Shown: positions 24,505 to 34,154 of the stretch, piece after piece
Position numbering within the stretch: position 1 is the stretch's first letter
Layout of the letters: the number at the start of each line of letters is the position of its first letter
NCBI GenBank assembly: GCA_000406005.1
Contig: ASZN01000025.1
Span: forward strand, 1 to 64,000
Origin: Candidatus Poribacteria bacterium WGA-3G
GTDB taxonomy: Bacteria; Poribacteria; WGA-4E; WGA-3G
DNA length: 64,000 bases
Direction: 5' to 3'
The notes under the pieces: generated by a model
Database searches by the model: none
What the model was told of the DNA's origin: nothing
The model's input: the letters and a program-made list of their open reading frames with translations, nothing else
Program-made: the position numbers and the translations under genes

Positions 24505-25473
24505 TTACAGCGACAGGGTTATCGAACGGTATAATCGCGGGACAGTAACGGAAAAATCGCCAGAGATGTGGTAGCCTTCACCGCCGTCTTTTACTGTTCG
24601 GATAAGGATTGTCTTTTTGGGGCGGTGGTAGTAGTGTGCATCGGTAGGCGACCCTTCGTCTTGGAAATCGGTGAAGTCGATAAGGTCGAAGTTCGCGGTC
24701 GTGAAATGCCGAATTTCCTCGCCGCGCTGGGCTGCGATATTGCGTGCCATTGACAGGCTTTTGAGGTAGACCTCCGGTCCCATGACAGCGGAACCCAGAT
24801 TCAGAAAAACACCACCTTCTAATTGGGAGACACTGTGCGCAAACCTGAGGAAATCCTCGCCCGTCGTCCACCCCATTGCGGCGTAATCCGCAGCAGGATG
24901 CTGGTCGATGATGTCGTAGCCGATGCCCTTATGAACGGTGAACGGAACACCCAAACGGTACGCCGCGGCGAACATACTCACATCACGATGCGGAAAAGGG
25001 ATCCCCTGTTCGCCTTCCTGGATTAACCGACCGATCGCTTCGCCAAAGCCGATTTTATCTTGATACCCGCGAACGATTGCCTCGTTCAGGTAGCGTCCCG
25101 TCTCCTCCCAATTGCCGAACTTACCGTCCCGGATATAGTCTTCTACATCCTCAAGCGTTGCGCCGATGTGTGCGAGTTCAAAGTCGTGGATGGCACAAGC
25201 ACCGTTGGTAGCGACATGCGTAATGACACCGCGTTCCATCAAATCAATAATAAAACGCGAGTTGCCGCGCCGCATAACGTGCGCACCCATCATCCAGATG
25301 ACCTGTTTTCCTGAACGATGTGCCTCAACAACCCGGTCCGCAACGGTGTGCAGACTCGGGTTTTCGTAGGGTGGCGGATCCGCATCTAACGGGTAAACAT
25401 CTGCCACCGTCATCTTGTGTTGGCGTTCTGAGAGTGGAAGAATTGTGAGGTGTTCACGACTTAATTTGCACAT
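24505..25473 (-). CDS. Deoxyhypusine synthase-like conserved protein
   Basis: A 322-residue protein resembling a bacterial family distantly related to deoxyhypusine synthase. VVEAHRSGKQVIWMMGAHVMRRG, DLMERGVITHVATNGACAIHDFELA near 85-105 and LEGGVFLNLGSAVMGPEVYLKSL near 225-245 are its most conserved blocks. True deoxyhypusine synthase modifies eIF5A, which bacteria lack, so the substrate here must differ. It starts 6 bases after the smc stop, so the two are probably translationally coupled. A later Met (25413) lacks a ribosome site and would drop the conserved LPLSERQHK segment. Function is not known. Confidence 0.68.
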   Translation of the reverse strand: MCKLSREHLTILPLSERQHKMTVADVYPLDADPPPYENPSLHTVADRVVEAHRSGKQVIWMMGAHVMRRGNSRFIIDLMERGVITHVATNGACAIHDFELAHIGATLEDVEDYIRDGKFGNWEETGRYLNEAIVRGYQDKIGFGEAIGRLIQEGEQGIPFPHRDVSMFAAAYRLGVPFTVHKGIGYDIIDQHPAADYAAMGWTTGEDFLRFAHSVSQLEGGVFLNLGSAVMGPEVYLKSLSMARNIAAQRGEEIRHFTTANFDLIDFTDFQDEGSPTDAHYYHRPKKTILIRTVKDGGEGYHISGDFSVTVPRLYRSITLSL

Positions 25474-25479
25474 AAACGG

Positions 25480-28400
25480 CTACTCGGCAAACTTAGCAGA
25501 GACAATCTTTGAGATACCCGCCTGTTCCATCGTCACGCCGTACATAGCATCGGCGATTTCCATCGTGCGACGGTTGTGCGTGATGATGACGAACTGTGTA
25601 TTCTCGGCATAGGCACGGATGAGATTGGCGAATCGGAGGATATTCGCCTCGTCGAGTGCCGCATCGACTTCATCAAGCACACAGAACGGACTCGGCTTGA
25701 TTTTGAAGACAGCGAACAGGAGACCGATCGCGACCAGCGAACGCTCCCCCCCCGAAAGCTGCGTGATACTTTGCGGACGTTTACCCGGCGGACGCGCAAT
25801 GATCTCAATACCTGAATCCAGCACATCGGACGCATCTGTTAACAGCAGTTCCGTTTCGCCGCCGCCGAAGAGTTGTGTAAACACCTCTTGGAAGTTCGCC
25901 TGCACCTGTTCAAACGTTTTAAGAAACATCTCTCTGGAGGTCTGGTTAGTCTTCTGTATGATCTGAATAGTGGCTTGCATCGACTGCTGGATATCGTCGC
26001 GCTGGGCAATAAGCGAGTCGTGACGTTTTTTGTGTTCCTCGTAAGCTTCAATCGCCTTAAGGTTCACAGCACCCATACTCGAAAGTTCCGCTTTCAACTT
26101 CTCAATACTGTCGAGTAGATCAATCTCGTCCATCACCTCTTCATCATTCCTCAGTGGTGGTAACGCATCAATCGAGACCTGATATTTATCGTGGATGCGC
26201 GTTGAGACCGATTTTATCCGCATCTCAAGTTGCGTCGTTTTAACTTCAAGTTGATGGCGCTTACGATTCTGTCTCTCAAAATTCCTGCGGGTTGCACGCA
26301 TCTCTTTCTGGAGGACGCTCACCTCCGCAAGGAGTGTCTCGCGTTCTTCAGACAGTTCATCGACTTTTGCTTCCGCTTCGGCTCGGTCGCCTTCCAAACG
26401 TAGGAACTCGCGTTGTGCCGCTTCAACCTGTTCACCGAGATCAATTTTGGTCTGTTCATCTGAGTCGATAATCGCTTGTTGTTCAGCGATATTCTTAGCC
26501 GTCTGCTGTTGCGACGCTTCAAGTGTCTCCAATTCGGACTTGAGACTTTCCAATTTCTGATGCTGTCCTGCTAAGAAGACCTTCATCTCTTGACAGTTCC
26601 CGGAGACTTCAGCGTGTTTTCGGTTTTCGGCTTCAATCTGTTCGGACACGCGCTCAATCCAACGTTGGGTACGCGTACTTTTCTGCGTTAACGCTTCAAT
26701 TTCAGCCGTGAGCGTTTTTTGTTCCTCACGCGATGCAGCGACGGTATCACGCAATTCACGGTTCTCCACCTCAACGGTAGCGAGCTGCTGTTCGAGCCGT
26801 GTAACTTGCAGGTTCGCCTGCTCCATATCTTTCGTCAGTGACGCTTTTTCAACCCGTTTATCTTGCCACTGCGCCGTGAGATCCTGTCGTCTTCTTTGTA
26901 AACTCGCTATTTTTGCGGCGTACGTTTTACGCTTCTTATCTTTCTGATGAGAACGTTGTGTCAACTGCCCGATCGCCTCTTCAAGGTCCTCCAAATCACG
27001 CGCCCGACTGAGCAGACCGCTCTGCTTCTGATTTGTCTGACCACCGGTGATAGCACCGGATGTATTGATAACCTCACCATCTAACGTGACGAGGCGTGCG
27101 GTTGGACGGTACCGACGCGTAAGCGCGATTGCGGCATCTAAATCCTCAATGACAAGCGTATTGCCCAACAGATGTCGCATAGCGGTCTCATATTTGAGGT
27201 CGTAATCGATTAATTCCTCGGCGATACCGATGACACCCGGCTGGTCCAACAACGCGTCATCGTCAAATCTGCGTCCCCGTAAAATATCGAGGGGTAGAAA
27301 TGTTACCCTACCGGCACGATGTTTCTTAAGGAATGCGATGCCGTTTTGCGCATCCTCAGCGGTCTCAGTAATAACGTTCTGGATAGCACTACCAAGCGCG
27401 ACCTCTATGGCGAGTTCATAGTCAGCATCTGTGGTAAGGAGTTCGGCAACAACACCACATACACCTCGAAATTGATCGGGATCACGCGTTTTCGCCTGCA
27501 TGATTGCGCGAACACCGGTATAGTATCCCTCGTAAGCAGATTGTAACTCTTGTAGCGATTTCAAGCGTGAGGCGCTACTCCCCAAGGAACTCTGTAAGTC
27601 TTGTATTTCGGCTTCAATCTTGCGGAGTGCGTCATGGTTTTCCTGTAGTTCGGTCTCCACTTGGCTTTTCTCTGCCTCAATCTGCACCAATTCCGCCTTC
27701 AGCTGTGTTTCATCGCGTCGGACGGCGGTGTAAGTATCGGTAGCAGTCTTGAGCTCTTGCGTCAATGTCTCCGTATTCTCTCGAATACGACTCAGACTCC
27801 CCTCAGAACTGTTCAACTTGTGCTCAAGTGCGAGGCGGTCGCGTTCATGCGTCGCCAATTCGGTTTCAGTCTCTTGTAGGGCGGTCTGTGTTTCTTGTAC
27901 AGACTGCTTAGCGGCAGCGATGCGTTCATCGAGTTGCGTCAAGAGCTGCTGACGTGCCTCCAAGCGGCTCTCCTCTATTTTGAAAGAAGCCTCAAGTTTC
28001 CGGTATTCTTGTGTCCGCTCCTGTTTCTGTGTGAGCAGGGCGGTCTGTTGTGATTTTAGGGATTCCAGGGTCTGGAGGGCGCGCTCGCGTTGCTTTTGGA
28101 TATTCAGTTGCCGTTCCTTGTGTAGGACGATCTGGCGTTCAATCTGCTCAATCTGTGTTTCGATCTCGCGAAGTGTTGTCTGTCCAGCGCGTATGGCTGC
28201 GTCCAATTCGGATTGGCGGTTTGTGGCACTCTCAATCCGTTCTTCAGCGGCTTTGAGCGTTTCAGAAGCCGCCGCAGTACCCGTCAGCACTTCATCGAGA
28301 TCAGTTTGTGCCTGGCTATAGTCCGTATGGAGTTTATCGTACTCCCGACGCGCGAGGTCCAACTCATACTGTTTTAATTGCGCATGTTGCGCATTATAGT

Positions 28401-29064
28401 GACGCGCCTGTTCCGCCTGCTCCTTGAGCGCCTCAGTCTCGCGTTGTAGCTCCTGAATTACATCGTTGGTGCGGACGAGGTTTTGCTCGGTCTGCTCCAG
28501 TTTTCGGAGCGCTGTCTTCTTGCGATGCTTATACTTCGTAATACCAGCGACTTCATCAAAAAGGAATCGGCGTTCCTCCGGTCGTACATTCAGGATGAGA
28601 TCGATTTTGCTCTGTTCCATGACGGAGTAAGCGTCAACACCGATACCGGTATCCATAAAGAGTTCGCTAATATCACGGAGCCGACACGGATTTTGATTGA
28701 TGAGATAGCGGCTTTCACCATCACGTGTAAGATGGCGGCACACCTCAATTTCCGGGGATGCCAGGGCAGCATTGGCGTTCTCTTGTGTCGGTGTATCTCG
28801 GTTGTCATTTAAAAAGCGGAGTGCGACTTCAGTCTTTTGTGCGGGTGCAAAATTAGCACCGCCATTGAAAAGCAGATCGCGCATAGAGGTACACCGAAGC
28901 GCGCGGGCACTCTGTTCCCCGAGTACCCATCGGATCGCATCAGAGACGTTACTCTTCCCGCAACCGTTAGGTCCAACGATAGTTGTGATGCCGGGTTCAA
29001 GTATGAGTTCAACTTCTTCGGCAAAACTCTTGAATCCTCGAATTTTTATGCTGTTTAAACGCAA
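25480..29064 (-). CDS. smc: Chromosome segregation protein SMC
   Basis: A 1194-residue SMC of normal length. The N-terminal ATPase half carries Walker A GPNGCGKSN near 32-40. Two very long coiled coils, rich in Gln/Glu/Leu/Arg, flank a hinge at about 510-670 containing GVVAELLTTDADYE and ITGGQTN. The C-terminal half has the ABC signature LSGGERSLVAIGL near 1095 and Walker B FCVLDEVDAALDEAN. It forms the dimer that, with ScpA and ScpB, extrudes loops and organises the chromosome. No scp gene is adjacent. It is followed closely by the deoxyhypusine synthase-like gene. Confidence 0.97.
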   Translation of the reverse strand: MRLNSIKIRGFKSFAEEVELILEPGITTIVGPNGCGKSNVSDAIRWVLGEQSARALRCTSMRDLLFNGGANFAPAQKTEVALRFLNDNRDTPTQENANAALASPEIEVCRHLTRDGESRYLINQNPCRLRDISELFMDTGIGVDAYSVMEQSKIDLILNVRPEERRFLFDEVAGITKYKHRKKTALRKLEQTEQNLVRTNDVIQELQRETEALKEQAEQARHYNAQHAQLKQYELDLARREYDKLHTDYSQAQTDLDEVLTGTAAASETLKAAEERIESATNRQSELDAAIRAGQTTLREIETQIEQIERQIVLHKERQLNIQKQRERALQTLESLKSQQTALLTQKQERTQEYRKLEASFKIEESRLEARQQLLTQLDERIAAAKQSVQETQTALQETETELATHERDRLALEHKLNSSEGSLSRIRENTETLTQELKTATDTYTAVRRDETQLKAELVQIEAEKSQVETELQENHDALRKIEAEIQDLQSSLGSSASRLKSLQELQSAYEGYYTGVRAIMQAKTRDPDQFRGVCGVVAELLTTDADYELAIEVALGSAIQNVITETAEDAQNGIAFLKKHRAGRVTFLPLDILRGRRFDDDALLDQPGVIGIAEELIDYDLKYETAMRHLLGNTLVIEDLDAAIALTRRYRPTARLVTLDGEVINTSGAITGGQTNQKQSGLLSRARDLEDLEEAIGQLTQRSHQKDKKRKTYAAKIASLQRRRQDLTAQWQDKRVEKASLTKDMEQANLQVTRLEQQLATVEVENRELRDTVAASREEQKTLTAEIEALTQKSTRTQRWIERVSEQIEAENRKHAEVSGNCQEMKVFLAGQHQKLESLKSELETLEASQQQTAKNIAEQQAIIDSDEQTKIDLGEQVEAAQREFLRLEGDRAEAEAKVDELSEERETLLAEVSVLQKEMRATRRNFERQNRKRHQLEVKTTQLEMRIKSVSTRIHDKYQVSIDALPPLRNDEEVMDEIDLLDSIEKLKAELSSMGAVNLKAIEAYEEHKKRHDSLIAQRDDIQQSMQATIQIIQKTNQTSREMFLKTFEQVQANFQEVFTQLFGGGETELLLTDASDVLDSGIEIIARPPGKRPQSITQLSGGERSLVAIGLLFAVFKIKPSPFCVLDEVDAALDEANILRFANLIRAYAENTQFVIITHNRRTMEIADAMYGVTMEQAGISKIVSAKFAE

Positions 29065-29232
29065 GGTTCAACCTCCTGCCACTACAGATTCAGATAATTA
29101 TCACAATAATAAGCAGTTTGATGGTGCAGCTCTCACATCTCTAACCTCAGACATTGAGAGTGCGCCTGCAATTTTGCCTAATCGTGAACATTGATATAAT
29201 ACGCAATATAGATAGAAAAAGTTTCGCGATTT

Positions 29233-29985
29233 TTAGGGGTTCAAAGTTCTCGCGAGTGTCAAAACATCGATTTCAGCGGGATCGACAGTCCATAATTCGT
29301 TGACTGCTTCACGAATCGTCGCACCAGTCGTGAAAACATCATCAATAACCAAGAGCCGTTTTCCACGAATAATCTCCGAATTTCGGACTTCAAAAGCGCC
29401 AACGATGTTTTGTTGGCGCGCTTCCCTATCTAAACTGCTTTGCGCCACGGTGTGCCGCTTGCGAACCAGAGTATCCGTGAGAACAGGTATATTTTCTGTT
29501 TTCGCAATCCCTTTCGCAAGGAGTGTTGCTTGATTAAAACCGCGCTCCCGGAGACGTTTTTTGTGGATCGGAATAGGTAGAATAAAATCGTACGTCGCGA
29601 CATCACAGTCTACCGGGGTCTGTGCATTTATCAGTTGAATGAGGTGCCGGGCAAACGCCTTTTTCTTCTCAAATTTAAAGAGATGTATTGCTTGTTGGAG
29701 CGTTGTCTGATATAATGCAACGGTACGCAGCTGCCCATAACGGGGCGGCGAGGTCGCACACGCGTCACAGAGACCGTTGACATCCGGTGTACCACATATA
29801 TCGCACCAAGGCGGTTTGAGATATTGTACGTCCTGCCAGCATTTCGAACAGATATAGGGCATCGACGCAACCCCAAGAAAACCGTCACAGACACGGCATT
29901 TGGAGGGGTATAAGAAGACGATTGCGGTTTCAAACATCTCTCGTAATACGGATGGCAATTGGAAAGTTATCGGCTTTGATCTCAT
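29233..29985 (-). CDS. ComF-family phosphoribosyltransferase-like protein
   Basis: A 250-residue protein. Residues 27-80 hold a double zinc-finger-like pattern, CRVC...CSKC and CDIC...CDAC. The rest is a type I phosphoribosyltransferase fold ending in the PRPP loop RLLVIDDVFTTGAT near 215. RERGFNQATLLA is typical of ComF. In competent bacteria ComF supports uptake of transforming DNA; in others its job is unclear. It sits upstream of smc on the same strand with a 168-base gap, and is divergent from the hydrolase at 30071. Confidence 0.9.
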   Translation of the reverse strand: MRSKPITFQLPSVLREMFETAIVFLYPSKCRVCDGFLGVASMPYICSKCWQDVQYLKPPWCDICGTPDVNGLCDACATSPPRYGQLRTVALYQTTLQQAIHLFKFEKKKAFARHLIQLINAQTPVDCDVATYDFILPIPIHKKRLRERGFNQATLLAKGIAKTENIPVLTDTLVRKRHTVAQSSLDREARQQNIVGAFEVRNSEIIRGKRLLVIDDVFTTGATIREAVNELWTVDPAEIDVLTLARTLNP

Positions 29986-29995
29986 GAAACGCTAC

Positions 29996-30023
29996 TTTAC
30001 AAAAACAAATATTATTATATAAT
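29996..30023 (+). promoter_or_regulatory. Sigma70-like promoter for the alpha/beta hydrolase
   Basis: TTTACA (29996-30001), 16-base AT-rich spacer, TATAAT (30018-30023). Predicted leader is about 40 bases. Confidence 0.5.
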
Positions 30024-30070
30024 AAGTTTATCACAAATAAGTTTTAATGTCAAGAAAAAGGAGAAAAAAT

Positions 30071-30850
30071 ATGATAGAAAAACCCATCGTATTTTACAAT
30101 AAAGGGCAGCACCTAAACGGAGTTCTACACTCACCAGCAGAGTGCGATGCCTTGTGTCCAGCGGTTGTGTTTTTCCATGGATTTACTGGAACGAAGGTTG
30201 AACCGCATAGGATATTTGTTAAGACGGCTCGTGAACTGTCCGCTATCGGGTTCTACGCGCTCCGCTTCGATTTCCGGGGTTCCGGGGACAGCGGCGGTGA
30301 TTTCTCGGAGATGACCATCGGTGGCGAGATTTCGGATGCTATCAAGTCCATTGACGTTCTCACTGCTATGCAAGGCGTGGACCCTGAACGCATCGGCATC
30401 CTCGGATTGAGTATGGGCGGTTGTGTTGCGGCGTGCGTTTCAGGACAGGATACACGTGTGAAGTCCACTGTATTATGGGCACCGCTTTCGGACGATCCGC
30501 CAGACCGAAGAGAGGAAATTTTGGCAAGGTCGAAGCAGACACCGACACCGGCGGAGATCGCGCAATCAAACGCAAACGTCGTCGGAAAGGCGTTCTATGA
30601 GGAGCTCCCCAACATATCGCCTTCAAACACCATTCAGCAGTTCACCGGACCGCTCCTCGTGATTCACGGCAGTGGAGATCAGGCTGTACCCGTCTCTCAC
30701 GGTAAACGGTACTATGAACTGATGCGCGACCGCGATGCCTTAACAGAATTGGAAGTCATTGATGGTGCCGACCACACCTTCAACACTGTCGGATGGGAGC
30801 AAGCGGTGATCACTAAATCGGTTGCATGGTTCCAAAAAACATTGACATAG
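30071..30850 (+). CDS. Alpha/beta hydrolase (esterase/lipase-like)
   Basis: About 259 residues from ATG 30071 (AAGGAG 8 bases upstream; an earlier ATG at 30047 precedes that site). The nucleophile elbow is GLSMGG near 110, the oxyanion region is FFHGFTGTK near 38, the acid is in HGSGDQAVP near 208 and the catalytic His is in GADHTF near 236. No signal peptide. The closest general match is the dienelactone hydrolase/acyl-peptidase-like esterases. It ends 1 base short of the convergent oxidoreductase stop. Confidence 0.87.
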   Translation: MIEKPIVFYNKGQHLNGVLHSPAECDALCPAVVFFHGFTGTKVEPHRIFVKTARELSAIGFYALRFDFRGSGDSGGDFSEMTIGGEISDAIKSIDVLTAMQGVDPERIGILGLSMGGCVAACVSGQDTRVKSTVLWAPLSDDPPDRREEILARSKQTPTPAEIAQSNANVVGKAFYEELPNISPSNTIQQFTGPLLVIHGSGDQAVPVSHGKRYYELMRDRDALTELEVIDGADHTFNTVGWEQAVITKSVAWFQKTLT

Positions 30851-30851
30851 A

Positions 30852-31820
30852 TCATTCAGGAGCGAGACTGATACGGATTGCCTCAAGTGCGACTGCCGCG
30901 TCTTTTAAATTCGGCGGCTGATCGGCAGCACCTCGGATTTCAGAGAGCCACAACTCTTGAAGCGTCGGTTGCGGTGAATCTGGAATTACGATCGGTGTTA
31001 CCCCAGCGGGTGTTGTGCAGTGCCATTCACCACCTGCATCGCTTACCGTGCCTTCGGTAAGGATGTAACGTTCATGCTCTTCTGCGGCGTTAATGGCAAT
31101 ACCACCCGCCCATGTCCACTGTCCAACGCCACCACGTTTGAATTCAACAGTGAGCGTATTTACAAACCGATCGTACTGCCCGTTTCCTTTGAGTCCTTCA
31201 TAGACAGCACTCTTTTTCACAGATGCGGCACCCCCGAAGAAATCGACAATCGGATAGATGTGATAAATAAAGAAGTGTGCAGGTGTGCCTGATACCGGCA
31301 AATTAAAAAGAATCTCAGGACGGGCACCGCGACCGGGTGTGAGACGTACGAAAGCGGTGAGCAGCAAATCACCGAGTTCACCTATTTTCTGTTTGAGTGC
31401 TTTGTGGGTGTTGGAGACGGCTTCTGGATGTGAGACCCGGAGGACACGACCTCGCTTTTCGGCAAGTCTCAACGCTGCTTCGCCTTCACCGACATCGCTG
31501 GCGAGTGGATACTCCACAAAGACATGTTTATCCGCTTGCAGTGCTGCGAGGACAATCTCACCGTGGCTGTCGTTGTGCGTACAGATAACGACCCCATCTA
31601 TATCGTCTCGTTCAAGCAGACGATGCCATTCAGGTATAAAGACCGCTTCATGTTCCGTAGCAAGTCGGCTCCCTGTCTGTTCATTCCTGGACGCAATTGC
31701 GACGACTTCAGCGGTCTCCATGGGTGTGAATCGGGTGAGATGGTGCCGCGCCATTCCACCCGAACCGATAATTCCGATTCTAATTTTTTTCATCTTCCAC
31801 GTTCTAACCTTTGCTTCCAT
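30852..31820 (-). CDS. Gfo/Idh/MocA-family NAD(P)-dependent oxidoreductase
   Basis: A 322-residue sugar-type dehydrogenase. The Rossmann motif is GIIGSGGMARHH, near residue 15. VVICTHNDSHGEI near 85 and KHVFVEYPLASDVGEG near 105 are family blocks; the usual EKP triplet reads EYP, so the conserved Lys is replaced. The C-terminal alpha/beta domain is complete. Met10 at 31793 gives a more usual start (MKKIRIGIIG), but the ATG at 31820 follows the rhaI-like stop by 2 bases, which favours coupling. Together with the sugar isomerase it suggests a sugar catabolic pair. Confidence 0.88.
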   Translation of the reverse strand: MEAKVRTWKMKKIRIGIIGSGGMARHHLTRFTPMETAEVVAIASRNEQTGSRLATEHEAVFIPEWHRLLERDDIDGVVICTHNDSHGEIVLAALQADKHVFVEYPLASDVGEGEAALRLAEKRGRVLRVSHPEAVSNTHKALKQKIGELGDLLLTAFVRLTPGRGARPEILFNLPVSGTPAHFFIYHIYPIVDFFGGAASVKKSAVYEGLKGNGQYDRFVNTLTVEFKRGGVGQWTWAGGIAINAAEEHERYILTEGTVSDAGGEWHCTTPAGVTPIVIPDSPQPTLQELWLSEIRGAADQPPNLKDAAVALEAIRISLAPE

Positions 31821-31822
31821 CC

Positions 31823-33037
31823 CTATGCCCAGCCTTGGCTTTCGCCACCGACACGCGCGGCACTGATTTTCTCATAATAACCGCTCTGACGATAGGCTGC
31901 CAACGGGTTCGGGTCGCGCCCCGTCTCCAAGCGGACCTGCTCTAAAAGCGGATTCACATCCGTCTCGTAAGCACGTTGGAGAATACTTTCCGCTTCAACC
32001 AAGTCAGCGGTATCTTGTGCGGCTGCAAGTGCCTCCCGGTCAACGATCAGTGCCTTCGTGTATGCCTTCTGCAGATTACAGACAGACTGTATGCTCGCTT
32101 CGACCTTCGGTTTCAGGTTATGGCTCTGGTCAATCATATAGGCGATGTCGGTCTCCGTATCCGGATCGAGTTCCGCTGCAACCAATTCGGTGTAAATCAG
32201 GAAAAGTTCCTGTGGATTGATGGTGCCGACCGTCAGATCGTCGTCTGCGTACTTCCGGCAGTTGAAGTGGAACCCACCGAGTTTTCCTTCGTCTATGAGG
32301 TAAGCAACGATGAACTCAATATTCGTGCCTTGCGGGTGGTGTCCCAAGTCGATGAGTACCTGTGCCTTCTCACCAAGTTTCGTCGCCATAAGGTAGGCAG
32401 TGCCCCAATCGGGGAGATCGGTATGGTAAAACGCTGGCTCAAAGAATTTATATTCAATGAGCATCCGAGTGGCATCTGGAAGCGCATCGTAGACCTCGGC
32501 TAACGCCTCCTGCATCCACTGTTTGCGTTTTCTGAAATTCGATTGACCGGGGAAGTTGGTGCCGTCAGCGAACCACAAACTCAGCAGATCGGAACCGGTT
32601 TTCTCCATGATGTCAACACACTCAAGTATATGGTCAATGGCGAGTCTACGGACATCGGCATCTGGGTTACAGACGCTCCCAAGTTTATACGCCTGATCTT
32701 GGAAGACATTCGGGTTAATCGCGCCGATGCCGATACCGACATCTGCAGCGTATTGCTTCAAGGCACTCCAATCGTCAGTTTTATCCCACGGAATGTGGAG
32801 CGCGACAGTAGGGGCAATACCGGTGAAGCGGTGAACAGCGGCTGCGTCTTCTAAACGCTCTGCTGCATTCCGCGCCGCGCCGGGCTGCTCAAAGACCCCA
32901 AATCGGGTGCCGGAATTACCGTAACCCCATGAGGGTGTCTCAATGTGTTGCGTTTTGAGATGCGATTTGAGTGTTTCTACCTGAATTCCCTGTGTTTCTA
33001 AGTTTTCGGCTAAAAGATCGTAAGCGAGATTGCTCAT
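31823..33037 (-). CDS. rhaI: L-rhamnose isomerase, RhaI type (TIM barrel)
   Basis: A 404-residue sugar isomerase of the Pseudomonas-type L-rhamnose isomerase family. Family blocks include TPSWGYGNSGTRF near 35, SLWFADGTNFPGQ near 165, metal/substrate residues in LIEYKFFEPAFY near 205, DLGHHPQGTN near 240 and GGFHFNCRKYADDDL near 262. It converts L-rhamnose (and often related hexoses) to ketoses with Mn2+. AAGGAAAAG precedes the ATG. It is the first gene of a pair with the Gfo/Idh oxidoreductase. No rhamnulose kinase or aldolase is seen nearby, so the pathway is only partly visible. Confidence 0.87.
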   Translation of the reverse strand: MSNLAYDLLAENLETQGIQVETLKSHLKTQHIETPSWGYGNSGTRFGVFEQPGAARNAAERLEDAAAVHRFTGIAPTVALHIPWDKTDDWSALKQYAADVGIGIGAINPNVFQDQAYKLGSVCNPDADVRRLAIDHILECVDIMEKTGSDLLSLWFADGTNFPGQSNFRKRKQWMQEALAEVYDALPDATRMLIEYKFFEPAFYHTDLPDWGTAYLMATKLGEKAQVLIDLGHHPQGTNIEFIVAYLIDEGKLGGFHFNCRKYADDDLTVGTINPQELFLIYTELVAAELDPDTETDIAYMIDQSHNLKPKVEASIQSVCNLQKAYTKALIVDREALAAAQDTADLVEAESILQRAYETDVNPLLEQVRLETGRDPNPLAAYRQSGYYEKISAARVGGESQGWA

Positions 33038-33065
33038 TATGCTTTTCCTTTCGTGAATGGTTTTC

Positions 33066-33202
33066 GGTTATCAGTCTTCAGTCTTCAGTTAAGAGATTTT
33101 CTGTAACAATCTACCGTATGTTGGAATATGCCAAGAAGGGTAGTTCGTTACAACCGCTCTTTAACTGACAACTGGTAACTGGTAACTGGTAACTGATAAC
33201 TA
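33066..33202. repeat. Short-period tandem repeats (CAGTCTT and AACTGGT units)
   Basis: Between rhaI and the HIT gene, CAGTCTT is iterated near 33073-33090 and AACTGGT about three times near 33168-33192. Similar TCAGTATTCAGTATTCAG tracts occur at 63797-63822 and a short CAGTCAGTTATCAGC at 33825-33839. Mononucleotide-free, non-coding. Confidence 0.7.
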
Positions 33203-33694
33203 TACCGTCAATTCCTGAAATATCTGTACAAGTTTTTCCTGCGTGGCGTTCGGGTCTTCAATGATGATGCGTGCGCCGCCGATGACATCCATGAACCCCA
33301 ATTCACGCGGATAGCGCGGGACAACGTGCAAATGATAATGCGGGATACTCGCACCGGAGGCATCTCCCATGTTATAACCGACGTTGAAACCGCGTGGCTG
33401 ATAGGCACGCGTCAACGCCTCAAAACAGAGACATTGGAGTTCGTGAAGTTCTTGGACCTCCTCCTGATTCAACTCCCGTACATCAACGACATGCCGATTC
33501 GGAAAAACTAAGAGGTGCCCCGGACTGTAAGGATAGAGATTCAGCGAGATCGTAAAACGTTGGGTTCGATGTACCTCAAGCCGCTCGACTTTATCATTTT
33601 TTTCGACAATTGCGCAGAGAATACACGGCACATCTGGGCGGTTTTTTCCTTTGGCATAAGGCATTTTGTTCGGGACGAAGAGGTTGTGTCGCAT
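33200..33694 (-). CDS. HIT-family (histidine triad) hydrolase
   Basis: About 164 residues from ATG 33694, chosen because AGGAAC lies upstream and related proteins start MRxLFxPxRMxY; a longer frame reaches 33748. CILC near 18 begins a zinc-binding half-site. The histidine triad HYHLHVVPR near 115-123 is intact, and SPGHLLVFPNRHV is typical of the AP4A-phosphorylase/HIT-like branch. These enzymes cleave nucleoside polyphosphates or adenylylated conjugates. No functional neighbour is apparent. Confidence 0.9.
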   Translation of the reverse strand: MRHNLFVPNKMPYAKGKNRPDVPCILCAIVEKNDKVERLEVHRTQRFTISLNLYPYSPGHLLVFPNRHVVDVRELNQEEVQELHELQCLCFEALTRAYQPRGFNVGYNMGDASGASIPHYHLHVVPRYPRELGFMDVIGGARIIIEDPNATQEKLVQIFQELTV

Positions 33695-34154
33695 GAAGGC
33701 GGTTCCTGTATTTTTCCATAGCACGCCATATCCTATAAGGGCAGGCAACGCTAAAAAAGATTATATTTTTTGACCACAGATATGATATACTATTTTGACA
33801 AAGCTTGCAAGTAGATAATTATTAGCAGTCAGTTATCAGCATGCTTCGCAGAGAGAACAATCAGCAAAGAACATTTAGCAAAGTTGTCGGCACACTCAGC
33901 TAGCTTCAGATTTTTTGAAGAAAAAGAGATGGAACGGGTTACAATAAATATGACAGTGCTAAAACAATCCACTAGTCTTTGCGAATTTCGACCCAGGTTT
34001 CAGACACAAACTGGATAATCCTTCACACATCCAGCAACTATATTTCTCTCGTCTTGTTCTCCCATTAACGGTTTGGCACATAATATTCTTTCCAGATACC
34101 ATAAACAACTTTGCTCGCGAACCATGAGTTGCGGGCATCTCGTAGGAGATTTTC
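33695..34154. other. Intergenic leader of the WD40 cluster
   Basis: No gene is supported; a 194-codon minus-strand frame here and into the WD40 gene is an antisense shadow. A repeat relic (CAGTCAGTTATCAGC, 33825-33839) is present. A possible promoter is TTGAAG (33915-33920) with TACAAT (33940-33945), spacer 19, which would give a leader of about 200 bases before the first WD40 gene. Weak match. Confidence 0.35.

Noticed and set aside
24250..24534. A 94-codon frame overlapping the toxin in another phase
   Set aside because: The RelE frame has clear family motifs; this one has none and no ribosome site.
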